From Dyella psychrodurans (GTDB lineage Bacteria; Pseudomonadota; Gammaproteobacteria; Xanthomonadales; Rhodanobacteraceae): a stretch of DNA of 64,000 bases. The position numbers were made by a program, and so were the translations under genes. Below are positions 25,302-34,950 of this stretch, piece by piece. The notes beneath the pieces were generated by a model. It was not told where the DNA came from and did not search any database. It saw only the letters and a program-made list of their open reading frames with translations. Position 1 is the stretch's first letter, and every line of letters begins with the position of its first letter. The stretch covers positions 62,001 through 126,000 of the forward strand of contig NZ_QRBF01000003.1 in NCBI RefSeq assembly GCF_003363265.1, written 5' to 3'.

Positions 25302-26930
25302 ATGCCCAGCACGGCGCAGGCCACCACGGCTTCCGGCAACGACCGCCTCGTTCTCGCGGTCGACCTGGGCACGTCCGGCTGCAAGTGCGCGCTCATCGGC
25401 ATGGACGGCCGCGTGCTGGCCTGGACCTTCCGCGCCGTCACGCTGCACCTGGTGGATGAGCTGGGCGTCGAACAGGACCCGCAAGACTGGTGGCACGCCT
25501 TTCTCGATGGTGCGCAGGAATTGCTCGCCGCGGATGCTCGCCGTCGTCAGCAGGTCATCGCCGTCTGTTGCTCGACCTTCGGCGAATGCACGATTCCGGT
25601 AGACGACGAAGGCAACGCGCTGTCGCGCGCGATGCTGTGGGTCGACATGCGCGGAGCGGATGCGATCCGTCGGCGCGCACGCAGCGGGCGCTTGAACATC
25701 CAGGGTTACGGTCCGCTCAAGCTCGCGCGCTGGCTGCGACTCACCGGCGGTGCGCCGTCGCTGTCGGGCAAGGATCCCGCCGGCCACATCGCCTGGCTCT
25801 ACGATCACCAACCGTCGCTGGTCGAGCGCACCGGCAAGTTTCTCAATGCGCTCGACTTCATGAACCTGCGTCTCACGGGCCGGTTTTGCGCAACCTACGA
25901 TTCCGCACTCACCACCTGGGCCACGGACAACCGCGATCTCTCGCAGGTGCGTTACGACGCGCGCCTGCTGCGCATGCTGGGGGTGGAGCGCGACAAGCTG
26001 CCCGAGCTTGTGCATTCAACGGAAGTGATCGGTCATCTGCTGCCCACCGTCGCCGAAACCCTGGGACTTGCGCCAGACACCAAGGTCGTCGCGGGCGCCA
26101 TCGACAATTCCGCGGCGGCGATTGGCGCGGGAACAGTGCGCGATCGCGAACTGCATCTGTATCTGGGCACCTCGTCCTGGCTCGGCGCGCACATGCCGAA
26201 AAAGCGCACGGACATCAACGCGTTCATCGCATCGCTTCCCTGCGCACAACCGGATCGCTATCTGGCCATGGCGATGCAGACCACGGCGTGCGGCAATCTC
26301 TCGTTCCTGCGCGATCGCATCCTGTTTCACGCAGATGAACTGCTGGGCGACGACCAGCGCATGGACGTCTATCCGCTGCTCGATCGCATCGCCGACCGCG
26401 TACCGCCGGGATCGCGCGGACTGATCTACATGCCCTGGCTGCTCGGCGAACGCACGCCGGTGGACGATCGCCATCTGCGCGCCGGCCTGTTCAATCTTTC
26501 GCTGGAACACACGCGCGAAGACATGATTCGCGCTTTCCTGGAAGGCGTGGCTCTGAATACGCGCTGGATGCTGGAGCCGATGCTCGACTTCATCGGCGGC
26601 GAACGCGGCGGCGCCATGACGATCGTCGGCGGCGGCGGCCAGTCGGATGTGTGGTGCCAGATGATCGCCGACGTCACCGGCATGGTCGTGCAGCAGCCAC
26701 ATGCGCCGATCCAGGCCAATGCGCTGGGCGCGGCCTTCATTGCGGGCATCGGCCTGGGCGAACTGACGTATCACGACGTGCCGACACTATGCCGGCACCG
26801 GCAACGCTTCGAACCGCGCCAAACCCTGCGCGGCCTCTACGACGATTGCTTCGGGACATTCAAGCAATTGCATCGGCAACTCGCGCCGATCTATCGCCGC
26901 CTCAATCAGCACCGGAGTCCGCCGCGATGA
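25302..26930 (+). CDS. FGGY-family carbohydrate kinase
   Basis: A 542-residue sugar or polyol kinase of the xylulokinase/glycerol kinase superfamily. The phosphate-1 motif LAVDLGTSGCKCALIG is near residue 20, the VVAGAIDNSAAAIGAG region falls mid-protein, and the C-terminal signature MTIVGGGGQSDVWCQMIADVTG is followed by ANALGAAFIAGIG. The ATG at 25302 has GGGGAG about 10 bases upstream. It opens a seven-gene run and overlaps the aldolase downstream as ATGA. It would phosphorylate an open-chain ketose or polyol. The substrate cannot be read from sequence. Confidence 0.92.
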   Translation: MPSTAQATTASGNDRLVLAVDLGTSGCKCALIGMDGRVLAWTFRAVTLHLVDELGVEQDPQDWWHAFLDGAQELLAADARRRQQVIAVCCSTFGECTIPVDDEGNALSRAMLWVDMRGADAIRRRARSGRLNIQGYGPLKLARWLRLTGGAPSLSGKDPAGHIAWLYDHQPSLVERTGKFLNALDFMNLRLTGRFCATYDSALTTWATDNRDLSQVRYDARLLRMLGVERDKLPELVHSTEVIGHLLPTVAETLGLAPDTKVVAGAIDNSAAAIGAGTVRDRELHLYLGTSSWLGAHMPKKRTDINAFIASLPCAQPDRYLAMAMQTTACGNLSFLRDRILFHADELLGDDQRMDVYPLLDRIADRVPPGSRGLIYMPWLLGERTPVDDRHLRAGLFNLSLEHTREDMIRAFLEGVALNTRWMLEPMLDFIGGERGGAMTIVGGGGQSDVWCQMIADVTGMVVQQPHAPIQANALGAAFIAGIGLGELTYHDVPTLCRHRQRFEPRQTLRGLYDDCFGTFKQLHRQLAPIYRRLNQHRSPPR

Positions 26931-27592
26931 AATTCGAGTCCATTCGTCGTCGCGTCGTCGAGATGAGCGTACTGCTGGCCGACCACGGCTACTTTGCCGC
27001 CACCGGCGGCAACCTGGCCTTGCGCGCGGACGATGAACACATCGTGGTAACGCCATCGGCCGTCGATTATTACCAGATGGGCCCGGAGGACATCTGCGTA
27101 CTGCGTTTGCGCAACCTGTCCAAGGTCGACGGCGAGCGCAAGCCTTCGGTGGAATCCGGCATGCACGCGCAGTTGCTACGCAAGCGCACGGATTGCTGCG
27201 CAAGCATCCACACGCACCAACCCGCGGCAAGTGCCTTGACCCTGCTTGGACAGCCGCTGCCTGTTCAACGCGCGAACCACCAGGCACTGCTTGGACCGCA
27301 GGTGCTGATCGCAGGCTACGCGCCATCCGGCACGCGTTGGCTATCCAGCAAACTTACTCGTGTGCTGCGCCCGGACGTCAACGCTTATCTGCTTCGCACG
27401 CATGGCGCGATCTGCTGCGGCGCCAGCCCCGAACGCGCGCTGCAAGCCATCGCCGCACTCGAAGCACTGGCCACGGCCTATCTGCGCGAACGCATCGCGG
27501 CCCGCGCCGCGCTCGCCACGCCCGAGCAAGGCGCGCTCAGGAAACTGATCGCCACGCTTGACGCGCATCCTGTTCAGGAGTTGATCGCATGA
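26927..27592 (+). CDS. Class II aldolase/adducin family protein (intact metal site)
   Basis: A 221-residue FucA/RhaD/AraD-type protein. The metal ligands are all visible, with HTH in CCASIHTHQPAAS, a third His in RTHGAICCG and the catalytic-acid Glu in VESGMHAQLL. The N-terminal GGNLALRADDEHIVVTPSAVDY matches the substrate-phosphate loop of the family. It overlaps the kinase before it and the aminotransferase after it by ATGA. With an FGGY kinase upstream it probably cleaves, or in some members epimerises, a phosphorylated ketose. Which sugar is unknown. Confidence 0.9.
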   Translation: MKFESIRRRVVEMSVLLADHGYFAATGGNLALRADDEHIVVTPSAVDYYQMGPEDICVLRLRNLSKVDGERKPSVESGMHAQLLRKRTDCCASIHTHQPAASALTLLGQPLPVQRANHQALLGPQVLIAGYAPSGTRWLSSKLTRVLRPDVNAYLLRTHGAICCGASPERALQAIAALEALATAYLRERIAARAALATPEQGALRKLIATLDAHPVQELIA

Positions 27593-29064
27593 ACGTCAAA
27601 CAGACTTCCGACACCCTTCCGGCGAGCAGCGCCATTTCCCAATGGCCTGACACCGACGCGCTCTACCGTCGTTTCGATGCGCTGGTGAAGCAACCGATCC
27701 GTCCGCTGCGGCGCGATGCGATGGAACAGGTGCTCAACTATTTCGAGCAACGCTGCCAGACCTCCAAGCGCATGGCCGAGCAGGCCAAGCACGTCATTCC
27801 CGGCGGCGTGCAACACAACCTCGCCTTCAACTATCCGTTCCCGCTTGCGGTCACGCAGGTCAGCGGTGCGCATATGACGGATGCGGACGGCAATCGCTAC
27901 ATCGACTTTCTGCAAGCCGGCGGACCTACCCTGCTCGGCTCCAACTATCCCGACGTGCGCGCGAAGGTACACGCGCTGCTGGAGGAATGCGGCCCGGTCA
28001 CCGGCCTGCTGCACGAGTACGAGATCAAACTCGCGGAACTGGTGTGCGACGCAATGCCCGGCGTCGACATGCTGCGCATGATGGGCTCGGGCACCGAAGC
28101 GGTGATGGGCGCGATTCGTCTCGCGCGTGCGTATACCGGCAAGAAACGCGTGATCAAGATCGGTGGCGGCTATCACGGCTGGAGCGATCAGATGGTCTAC
28201 GGCATGCGCCTGCCCAATACCGGGCGCATGGAAGCCATCGGCATTCCGCGCGGCGCAACCGCCACCACGCAGGAAAGCCTGCCGAACGATCTGGCGGCGA
28301 TCCGGCGCAAATTGCAGTGGAACCGTTTGCGCGGCGGCACGGCGGCGATCATCGTCGAGCCGTTCGGCCCCGAAAGCGGCACGCGGCCCGTTACCAAGGA
28401 TTTCAACGCGCAGCTTCGCCGGTTGTGCGACGAGTTCGACGCGCTGCTGATTTTCGACGAAGTGGTCACCGGCTTCCGCGCCGGCATGGGCGGAGCGCAA
28501 GCGTATTTCGGCGTCACGCCCGACCTCACCATTCTCGGCAAATGCCTTACCGGCGGTTATCCCATGGCCGGCGCGATCGGTGGCAAGCGCGAGATCATGA
28601 TGATGCTGGTCGGCGGCATCGGCACGACCGCCAAGCGCGCGTTCGTCGGCGGCACGCTCACGGCCAATCCGCTGTCTTGCGCAGCGGGTTATTTCGCGTT
28701 GCAGGAAATCCAGCGCACGGATGCCGCAGCGAAAGCCGGTCGCGCGGGCGATCGCCTGCGCCAGGGTCTTGAGCAGATCATCGAGCGCCTCGGCCTGCCT
28801 TATGTCGCCTACAACATGGGCTCGATCGTGCACCTGCAAACATCCGGCGTGATGCTGCTGGACACCAGCAACCTGCTCAAGCTCGTGCGCCTTAAGAACG
28901 AAGCCAGGCAACGCAAGCACATGATGGAGGAGATGGGTGCCGCCTACGCGGCGCATGGCCTGATCACGCTCGCAGGCAGCCGCATCTATACGAGCCTCGC
29001 CGATACCGATGCGGTGATCGACGACGCGCTCAATCGTTTCGAAGACGTGCTGAAACTGGTGTGA
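27589..29064 (+). CDS. Class III aminotransferase (GSA-aminomutase-like)
   Basis: A 491-residue PLP enzyme of fold type I. The cofactor lysine is Lys318 in LGKCLTGGYPMAGAIGG. The conserved Asp-Glu pocket is LLIFDEVVTGFR, and the phosphate-binding region is MMGSGTEAVMGAIRLARAYTG. It is closest in style to glutamate-1-semialdehyde aminomutase/omega-aminotransferase proteins but has an extra N-terminal 70 residues. It overlaps both neighbours. A transaminase inside a kinase-aldolase operon is unusual and suggests an amino-substituted sugar or polyol as substrate. This is an inference. Confidence 0.92.
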   Translation: MNVKQTSDTLPASSAISQWPDTDALYRRFDALVKQPIRPLRRDAMEQVLNYFEQRCQTSKRMAEQAKHVIPGGVQHNLAFNYPFPLAVTQVSGAHMTDADGNRYIDFLQAGGPTLLGSNYPDVRAKVHALLEECGPVTGLLHEYEIKLAELVCDAMPGVDMLRMMGSGTEAVMGAIRLARAYTGKKRVIKIGGGYHGWSDQMVYGMRLPNTGRMEAIGIPRGATATTQESLPNDLAAIRRKLQWNRLRGGTAAIIVEPFGPESGTRPVTKDFNAQLRRLCDEFDALLIFDEVVTGFRAGMGGAQAYFGVTPDLTILGKCLTGGYPMAGAIGGKREIMMMLVGGIGTTAKRAFVGGTLTANPLSCAAGYFALQEIQRTDAAAKAGRAGDRLRQGLEQIIERLGLPYVAYNMGSIVHLQTSGVMLLDTSNLLKLVRLKNEARQRKHMMEEMGAAYAAHGLITLAGSRIYTSLADTDAVIDDALNRFEDVLKLV

Positions 29065-29705
29065 CGCCGATGCCGCTCTCGAACCTGCTCGAAGACGCGA
29101 TACATCGCCTGGACGGCAAGCATCTGCTCGGCGCCGATGCCAGCGTATCCGTGCGGCTGCCCGGCACGCAGGACATGTTGCTGGGCGCGCCAGGAAAGAC
29201 GCCGTCGCGCGTACCGCTTACTAGCGGCAACGAGAACACCGAACACGCATGGCATGCCGCCGCCTATCGCGCTCGCGCGGACATCGGCGCGATTGCCTTG
29301 GGCGGCGGCTTCTATGGCCGCAGCCTTGGCGACTTCGGCGGCGACCTGCCGCAAGTGTTCGACGAACAGGCGCGGCATCTGGGGCGCGCATCGTTGCCGC
29401 TGGCGCAGATGGCCGGCGATCCCGAAGCCAGTGCGCAGCGCTGCCTGGCGACGCGCGGCAACGCATGGGTTTGCGGGCACACCGTGCTTGTGTTCGGCAG
29501 CACCGCACAACGTCTGGTGCTCAACGCCGAACTGCTGGAGAAATGCGCAAAGGCTTATGTGCTGGCCACGGCAACCGGCGCGCCGATCCACACCTTGCCC
29601 TGGTGGGTATGCCGCATCGCCAACGGACGCCTGAAGAAGGACCAGCGGCGTGCCGGCGAACGTTTCGCACAAGGATTGCTACCTGAAGAAGTGAAAGGCT
29701 ACTGA
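29061..29705 (+). CDS. Class II aldolase-fold protein lacking metal ligands
   Basis: A 214-residue paralogue of the aldolase two genes upstream. It keeps the fold markers (DASVSVRLPGTQDMLL, then SGNENTEHAWHAAAYRARADIGAIAL). Where the active family has HTH it has GGG in IALGGGFYGRSL, and the third His is Arg in ATRGNAWVCG. A catalytic metal site is therefore not expected. A role as accessory subunit, binding protein or non-metal enzyme is possible. The GTG at 29061 overlaps the previous stop (GTGA); ATG 29070 is an alternative. It ends 48 bases before the MFS gene. Confidence 0.85.
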   Translation: MTPMPLSNLLEDAIHRLDGKHLLGADASVSVRLPGTQDMLLGAPGKTPSRVPLTSGNENTEHAWHAAAYRARADIGAIALGGGFYGRSLGDFGGDLPQVFDEQARHLGRASLPLAQMAGDPEASAQRCLATRGNAWVCGHTVLVFGSTAQRLVLNAELLEKCAKAYVLATATGAPIHTLPWWVCRIANGRLKKDQRRAGERFAQGLLPEEVKGY

Positions 29706-29753
29706 GGTGAGCGATATGCAACGGCCCCGAGCGCACAACAGCGAGATACGCCC

Positions 29754-30941
29754 ATGACGACATCGGTCTCGATCAGCTTTCGTCGCTCCGAAGTCGTAGC
29801 GGCCCTCGCCATGGGCTGCGTGGCGCTGATGATGCTCGGGCTGCAACCTGCTTTGCTTGGTACGTTGATCGAGCAGCGACGCATTTCGATGGAAGGCGTC
29901 GGCATCGTCGCCATGGGCGAAATTTTCTCGCTCGGCATCGGCGTCGTACTGGCCGAGAAGCTGTTGCCTTTGCATCGCATTCGCCCGGTCGCGATCGTCG
30001 GCTGCGTGTTGCTGGCGGCAGTCAATCTGCTGACCCTGAGGGTGCATGGCGATGCCGCCTGCACCGCCGTGCGCGTGATGGCGGGCCTGCTTGAAGCGAG
30101 CCTGTTCTGGATTACCACCATCGTGATCGTGCGCTCGCGCGAACCGGATCGACTGGCCGGCATCTTCCTCACGGTGCAGACGCTTACGCAGGCGTTCGTG
30201 ATGTTCGCGATCGCCCGGCTTCCGCTCCATTTCCTGGGTTGGCAGGCGGGATTCGTCGTGCTGGCGCTGGTCTGTCTGCTGCCGTTGCTGGTCAGCTACC
30301 GTCTACCCGGACAAGTTGGATCGCATACCGATGCCATCATGCCTTCGGTGGTTTCCCTGCGCGGCTTTTTTGCCTTGCTGGTGCCGTTCGCGCATATGAG
30401 CGCGATCGGTACGCTTTGGGCTTACCTGGAACCGCTGAGCAGGAACGCAGGCGTCATCGGCCGCAATGCGGATACGCTGGTCGCGCTGGTGTTGCTGATG
30501 CAGGTTGTCGGCGGCAGCGTCGCCGCGATGGCGGTGCGCCGATGGCGCATCATGCCGGCCCTGGCGTTCAGCGCTGCGATCGTGGCGGTCATCGGCATGG
30601 CCATCCATCGCCTTCCTTCGCCCAGTCCATGGGGTTTCACGGCGTTGTGCGCCGTGTTGGGTTTTGTATGGTTGTTCCAGCTGCCGTTTCACATCCGGCT
30701 CGCGTTCGATATCGATCCGCGCGGGCGCATCGCCCTGCTGGCGCCCCCGGCCCAGTTGTTGGGCTCCGGATTCGGGCCGCTGGCGGCTTCTTTTAGCGTG
30801 CACGGCGACGATGTTCAGCGCATACCGCTGATCGCGGCGGGATTCGCGGTGTGCGTGGTAGTGGCACTTTTGTTGGTGAAGTATCGCGCTCCTTCCGGCA
30901 ATGGGAGAGGGGTTTTGGCCGGGGGCGAGCACATCAAATAA
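29754..30941 (+). CDS. MFS transporter
   Basis: A 395-residue membrane protein with about twelve hydrophobic segments in two halves, the usual Major Facilitator layout, and charged loops such as VRSREPDRLAG after helix 4. It resembles uncharacterised sugar/aromatic-acid-type permeases. The gene follows the aldolase-like gene by 48 bases on the same strand and precedes the TonB receptor by 57. It likely moves the operon's substrate across the inner membrane, working with the outer-membrane receptor. Substrate unknown. Confidence 0.85.
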   Translation: MTTSVSISFRRSEVVAALAMGCVALMMLGLQPALLGTLIEQRRISMEGVGIVAMGEIFSLGIGVVLAEKLLPLHRIRPVAIVGCVLLAAVNLLTLRVHGDAACTAVRVMAGLLEASLFWITTIVIVRSREPDRLAGIFLTVQTLTQAFVMFAIARLPLHFLGWQAGFVVLALVCLLPLLVSYRLPGQVGSHTDAIMPSVVSLRGFFALLVPFAHMSAIGTLWAYLEPLSRNAGVIGRNADTLVALVLLMQVVGGSVAAMAVRRWRIMPALAFSAAIVAVIGMAIHRLPSPSPWGFTALCAVLGFVWLFQLPFHIRLAFDIDPRGRIALLAPPAQLLGSGFGPLAASFSVHGDDVQRIPLIAAGFAVCVVVALLLVKYRAPSGNGRGVLAGGEHIK

Positions 30942-30998
30942 ACCCGATGCATCGACTTTGAGGGGCGATGCCATTCGAAGAATTTAGGGGAGAACAAC

Positions 30999-33482
30999 AT
31001 GACGATGCGGCAACGTACGCTTTCCACTTGCATGCACCAAGCACTGTTCGGTGGTGCAGCGCTGTTCCTTTGCGCATTCTGGTCGTCCGGCGCGCACGGA
31101 GCGCCGCAGGACACGGGCAACAATCCGCCTGCCACCAAGCCCGCTGCGAACAAGTCTGCGCCTGACGCAAGCCAGGCCAAGCAACTGGGCAATATCACGG
31201 TCACGGCGCAAAGCCGCACGCAGCAGATGGAACAGGTGCCGATTCCGCTGCAGATCCTCACGGCCAAGCAGATCGACACGCAGGCGGCCACGGACTTGAG
31301 CAAGATTTCCTTGTTCGTGCCCGGGCTCGTCGTGGACGGCAGCCAGCCGACACAGCCGAATTATTCGCTGCGCGGCATCAGCACGAGCGATTTCGGCATC
31401 GGCACGGAATCGGCCGTCGGCGTCTATATCGATGGCGTTTATGCCGCGCGCTCCGGCGGCGCGCTGCTGGCGTTCAACGACATCGACCGCATCGAAGTGC
31501 TGAAAGGTCCGCAGGGTACGCTGTTCGGGCGCAACGCGGCGGGCGGCGCGATCTCCATCGTCACCAACGAACCCACCGATACGTTCGAAGGCAAGGCGGT
31601 GCTGCGCTACGGCAACGATGGCGAACGCTACGAAAGCGCGCTGGTCAACATTCCGATCAACAAGGACATGGCGCTGCGCGTCAGCGTGCTGGACAACCAG
31701 AGCGACGGCTGGATCAAGGACCAGGCGACCGGCCAGCACTACGGCAAGAACGACGACTGGGGCAGCCGCATGGTGTACCGCTGGAACATCACGCCGGATA
31801 CCCGCCTGTTGTGGTCATGGGATCACGAACGGCTCGATCAGCCCCCTCGACCGGCCATCGGGCTGGTGGCGCTGTCCAACGACACCAACCAGCGCCCGCC
31901 GTTTCCGCCCAATCCGCAAACCTACCTCAACCCGCTGACCGCACCGCTCTACAACGATGCGATCGGTGCGGCCGAGTGGCGTCACTTCGACGGCTCCACG
32001 CTGATCATCGATCACTCCTTCCCATGGGGGAGCTTTACCTCCACCACCGCGTGGCGTCACTTCAACACCTACAACGCCGAAGACAACGACGGTACCGATC
32101 ACGTCGTCAGCTACCTGGCCACCACCAACATCGAGCACAACAACAGCTACTACCAGGAATTCAAGCTGGCCGGCGACAACGATCTGATGGACTGGGTGTC
32201 GGGCGTGAGCTTCTATTCGGAGCAGGCGCGCCAGAGCAGCGTGGTCAATACCAACACCAACAGCCTCGATACCTTGGCGCAGAACGTAGACAACCAGGGC
32301 CTGCCGCTGACCGAGATTACCCAGGGACTGCAGTCGTTCGGCCTGCCGTACAACCTGCTGGGCGATCCGTGGCAGGAGGAAATCAACAACGTCGGCAGGT
32401 TCAAGGCGTATGCCGCTTTCGGCGACGTGATCTGGCACCTCAGCGACAAGCTGGACCTCACCACCGGCCTGCGCTACACGGAAGATCAGAAGGACTTCAC
32501 GTGGCTCACGCCACTACGCACGGCCACCGCCTTCGACCAGACCGTCGCCGAGCTCAAATCCACTGGCATCTTCGGCCTGCTGCCACCCGATGCGCAGCAA
32601 GCGCTGAATGCATTCGGCACGAACATCGTGTTTCCCAACGACGTGGGGCAATGGGTGCAGGCCAATCACAGCTGGCATGACTTCAGCCCACGCGCGGTAT
32701 TGAGCTACAAGTTCACGCCGAACGTGATGGCGTACATGTCCGTCACCAAGGGTTACAAGGCGGGCGGCTACAACAGCCTGCAAGTAGGCTCGCTGTACGC
32801 GCCGGAAAAAGTGTGGAACTACGAAGGCGGCATCAAGACCGTGGTGCCCGAGTATGGCCTGATCTTCAACGCATCGGCGTACTTCTACCGCTACACGAAC
32901 CTGCAATCGTCCGTCCTCGATCCCAACTACACCGGTTCGGGCGTGCCGTTCTATACCGTGATGACCAGCGACCAGCACGCGCACGGCCTGGATGTGGAAG
33001 CGCAGTGGCAGCCGGCCGACTCGCTGCGCCTGAACTTCACCAGTGCGTACATCGACAGCACCTATATCAAGGGCATTTCCACCTCGGGAGCGAATCTCGC
33101 GGGGCAGCCCACCGGAGAACCGTTCTTCTCGTCGACCGCGGGTTTTGACTACACCTGGTTCGGGGTCCACAACGGCAACCTCGAGTTCAGCATGCAATAC
33201 GCCTACCGCGGCCCCACCCGCTGCAACGCGGATTCGGGTTTCCAGGGCACCTGCCTTACGACGCCGCTGTTCAGCGTGGGGACCTCCACTCAACGCACCG
33301 ATGCCCGTCTCGACTGGCATACTCCTGACCAGCGCTGGGGCGTGGGGCTGTACGTCAACAACATGTTCAACAAGCGCTACGTGGTCAGCATCGGCAACGA
33401 CGCCACCAACGACTTTGGTACGCCTTACGCAGTCATTACGCCACCACGTGTATACGGTGTGGAACTGAGGGCCAAATTCTGA
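30999..33482 (+). CDS. TonB-dependent receptor
   Basis: An 827-residue outer-membrane receptor. An N-terminal signal segment (ALFGGAALFLCAFW) is followed by a likely TonB box in LGNITVTAQ and a plug domain with YSLRGISTSDFGIG, VGVYIDGVYAAR and RIEVLKGPQGTLFGRNAAGGAI. A long beta-barrel follows, ending in the aromatic residue (GVELRAKF). AGGGGAG lies 6 bases before the ATG at 30999. It is of the FecA-like or carotenoid/aromatic-associated type rather than a classical siderophore receptor. It is probably the outer-membrane entry step of this operon. The coniferyl-aldehyde-type dehydrogenase starts only 6 bases after its stop. Confidence 0.93.
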   Translation: MTMRQRTLSTCMHQALFGGAALFLCAFWSSGAHGAPQDTGNNPPATKPAANKSAPDASQAKQLGNITVTAQSRTQQMEQVPIPLQILTAKQIDTQAATDLSKISLFVPGLVVDGSQPTQPNYSLRGISTSDFGIGTESAVGVYIDGVYAARSGGALLAFNDIDRIEVLKGPQGTLFGRNAAGGAISIVTNEPTDTFEGKAVLRYGNDGERYESALVNIPINKDMALRVSVLDNQSDGWIKDQATGQHYGKNDDWGSRMVYRWNITPDTRLLWSWDHERLDQPPRPAIGLVALSNDTNQRPPFPPNPQTYLNPLTAPLYNDAIGAAEWRHFDGSTLIIDHSFPWGSFTSTTAWRHFNTYNAEDNDGTDHVVSYLATTNIEHNNSYYQEFKLAGDNDLMDWVSGVSFYSEQARQSSVVNTNTNSLDTLAQNVDNQGLPLTEITQGLQSFGLPYNLLGDPWQEEINNVGRFKAYAAFGDVIWHLSDKLDLTTGLRYTEDQKDFTWLTPLRTATAFDQTVAELKSTGIFGLLPPDAQQALNAFGTNIVFPNDVGQWVQANHSWHDFSPRAVLSYKFTPNVMAYMSVTKGYKAGGYNSLQVGSLYAPEKVWNYEGGIKTVVPEYGLIFNASAYFYRYTNLQSSVLDPNYTGSGVPFYTVMTSDQHAHGLDVEAQWQPADSLRLNFTSAYIDSTYIKGISTSGANLAGQPTGEPFFSSTAGFDYTWFGVHNGNLEFSMQYAYRGPTRCNADSGFQGTCLTTPLFSVGTSTQRTDARLDWHTPDQRWGVGLYVNNMFNKRYVVSIGNDATNDFGTPYAVITPPRVYGVELRAKF

Positions 33483-33488
33483 GCCGCC

Positions 33489-34904
33489 ATGAACAAGCCA
33501 GACACGCTCGACCTGCCCAGTGAACTCAAGCGCCTGCGCGAGGTGCAATCGCGCGATCCGCTGCCGGGATGGCAGACCCGCGAGCGGCGGCTGCGCGCGC
33601 TCGAAGCCGTGGTTCTCCAGCACCGCGACGAGATCGCCGAGGCGATCAACGCGGATTTCGGCTGCCGCCCGCGCGAGGAAACCGAGATGCTGGAGATCTT
33701 TCCCAGCGTCTCGGGCATTCGCCATGCCTTGCGTCACGGCCGGCGCTGGATGAAGCCGCAGCGCTCGATGGCGAGCCTGGCGTTTCTGCCCGCACGAACG
33801 GAGATGCGGCCACAGCCGCTGGGCGTGGTCGGCATCATCGTACCGTGGAACTATCCCTTGCTCCTCGCCGTGGGTCCGATGGTTGACGCACTCGCCGCCG
33901 GCAACCGCGTGATGGTCAAGATGAGCGAATACACGCCGCGCTTTTCAGAGCTGTTCGCCGACCTCGTCGCACGCCATTTTCAGCCCGACGAAGTGATCGT
34001 GGTCAACGGCGATGCGTCAGTAGGTCAAACCTTCGCCGGACTGCCGTTCGATCATCTGCTGTTCACGGGCTCTACGGCGGTGGGGTATCACGTGATGCGC
34101 TCCGCCTCGGCGAACCTCACGCCCGTCACGCTGGAACTGGGCGGCAAGTCGCCGGCCATCATCGGCCCCGGTGCGCGTTTCGAACATGCGGTGGAACGCA
34201 TCGTCTTCGGCAAGATGGTCAATGCGGGGCAAACCTGCATCGCGCCGGATTACGTGCTGCTGCCGCGCGCGGATGTGGACCGCTTTACCGCCGCCGCGCG
34301 CGACACCGTAAAGCGCCTGTATCCGGACATCGCCAGCAGCAAGCAATACGCAAGTATCGCCACGGACCGCCACTATCAACGCCTGTCCGGCCTGCGCGAC
34401 AGCGCGGTGGCCGCGGGCGCGCGCGGCGAACGCTTGAGCGATGCCATCGATCAGTCCACGCAGCGCCTTCTTACGCCGATGCTGCTGACCGACGTGAACG
34501 ACGACATGGCGGTGATGCAGGAAGAAATCTTCGGGCCGCTGTTGCCGCTGGTGCCTTACGACAACTTCGGCGATGCGATCGACTACGTTGTCGCGCGCCC
34601 GCGCCCGCTGGCGCTATATCTGTTCGAGGAAAACCAGGCTCGAATCGATCAGGTGCTGTCGCGCACGCACGCGGGCGGTGTCAGTCTCAACGACACGCTG
34701 TATCACATCGCGCAACATGGCCTGCCGTTCGGCGGCGTGGGACCTTCGGGCATGGGCGGATATCACGGAGAAGCAGGCTTCCGGACGTTCTCGCACTTCA
34801 AGCCGGTGTTTCGTCAGGCACGTCTCAATGGCACTGGGTTGCTCAATCCGCCTTATGGCAAGCGTTTCCGGCAGATGCTGGAGATCCTGCTGCGTCGAGG
34901 CTGA
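33489..34904 (+). CDS. Coniferyl-aldehyde-type aldehyde dehydrogenase
   Basis: A 471-residue NAD(P)+-dependent aldehyde dehydrogenase of the class-3-like branch. Landmarks are VVGIIVPWNYPLLLAVGPMV, FTGSTAVGYHVM, ELGGKSPAIIG and the catalytic Cys250 in NAGQTCIAPDYV, plus the C-terminal GGVGPSGMGGYHG. The family oxidises coniferyl or other aldehydes to acids. In this operon it could oxidise the aldehyde left by aldolase cleavage. It is the last gene; a strong terminator lies about 45 bases further on. Confidence 0.9.
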   Translation: MNKPDTLDLPSELKRLREVQSRDPLPGWQTRERRLRALEAVVLQHRDEIAEAINADFGCRPREETEMLEIFPSVSGIRHALRHGRRWMKPQRSMASLAFLPARTEMRPQPLGVVGIIVPWNYPLLLAVGPMVDALAAGNRVMVKMSEYTPRFSELFADLVARHFQPDEVIVVNGDASVGQTFAGLPFDHLLFTGSTAVGYHVMRSASANLTPVTLELGGKSPAIIGPGARFEHAVERIVFGKMVNAGQTCIAPDYVLLPRADVDRFTAAARDTVKRLYPDIASSKQYASIATDRHYQRLSGLRDSAVAAGARGERLSDAIDQSTQRLLTPMLLTDVNDDMAVMQEEIFGPLLPLVPYDNFGDAIDYVVARPRPLALYLFEENQARIDQVLSRTHAGGVSLNDTLYHIAQHGLPFGGVGPSGMGGYHGEAGFRTFSHFKPVFRQARLNGTGLLNPPYGKRFRQMLEILLRRG

Positions 34905-34950
34905 TTCATAGACGCTCATTCATACGCGTAACATCGACACGACTGCAAAT

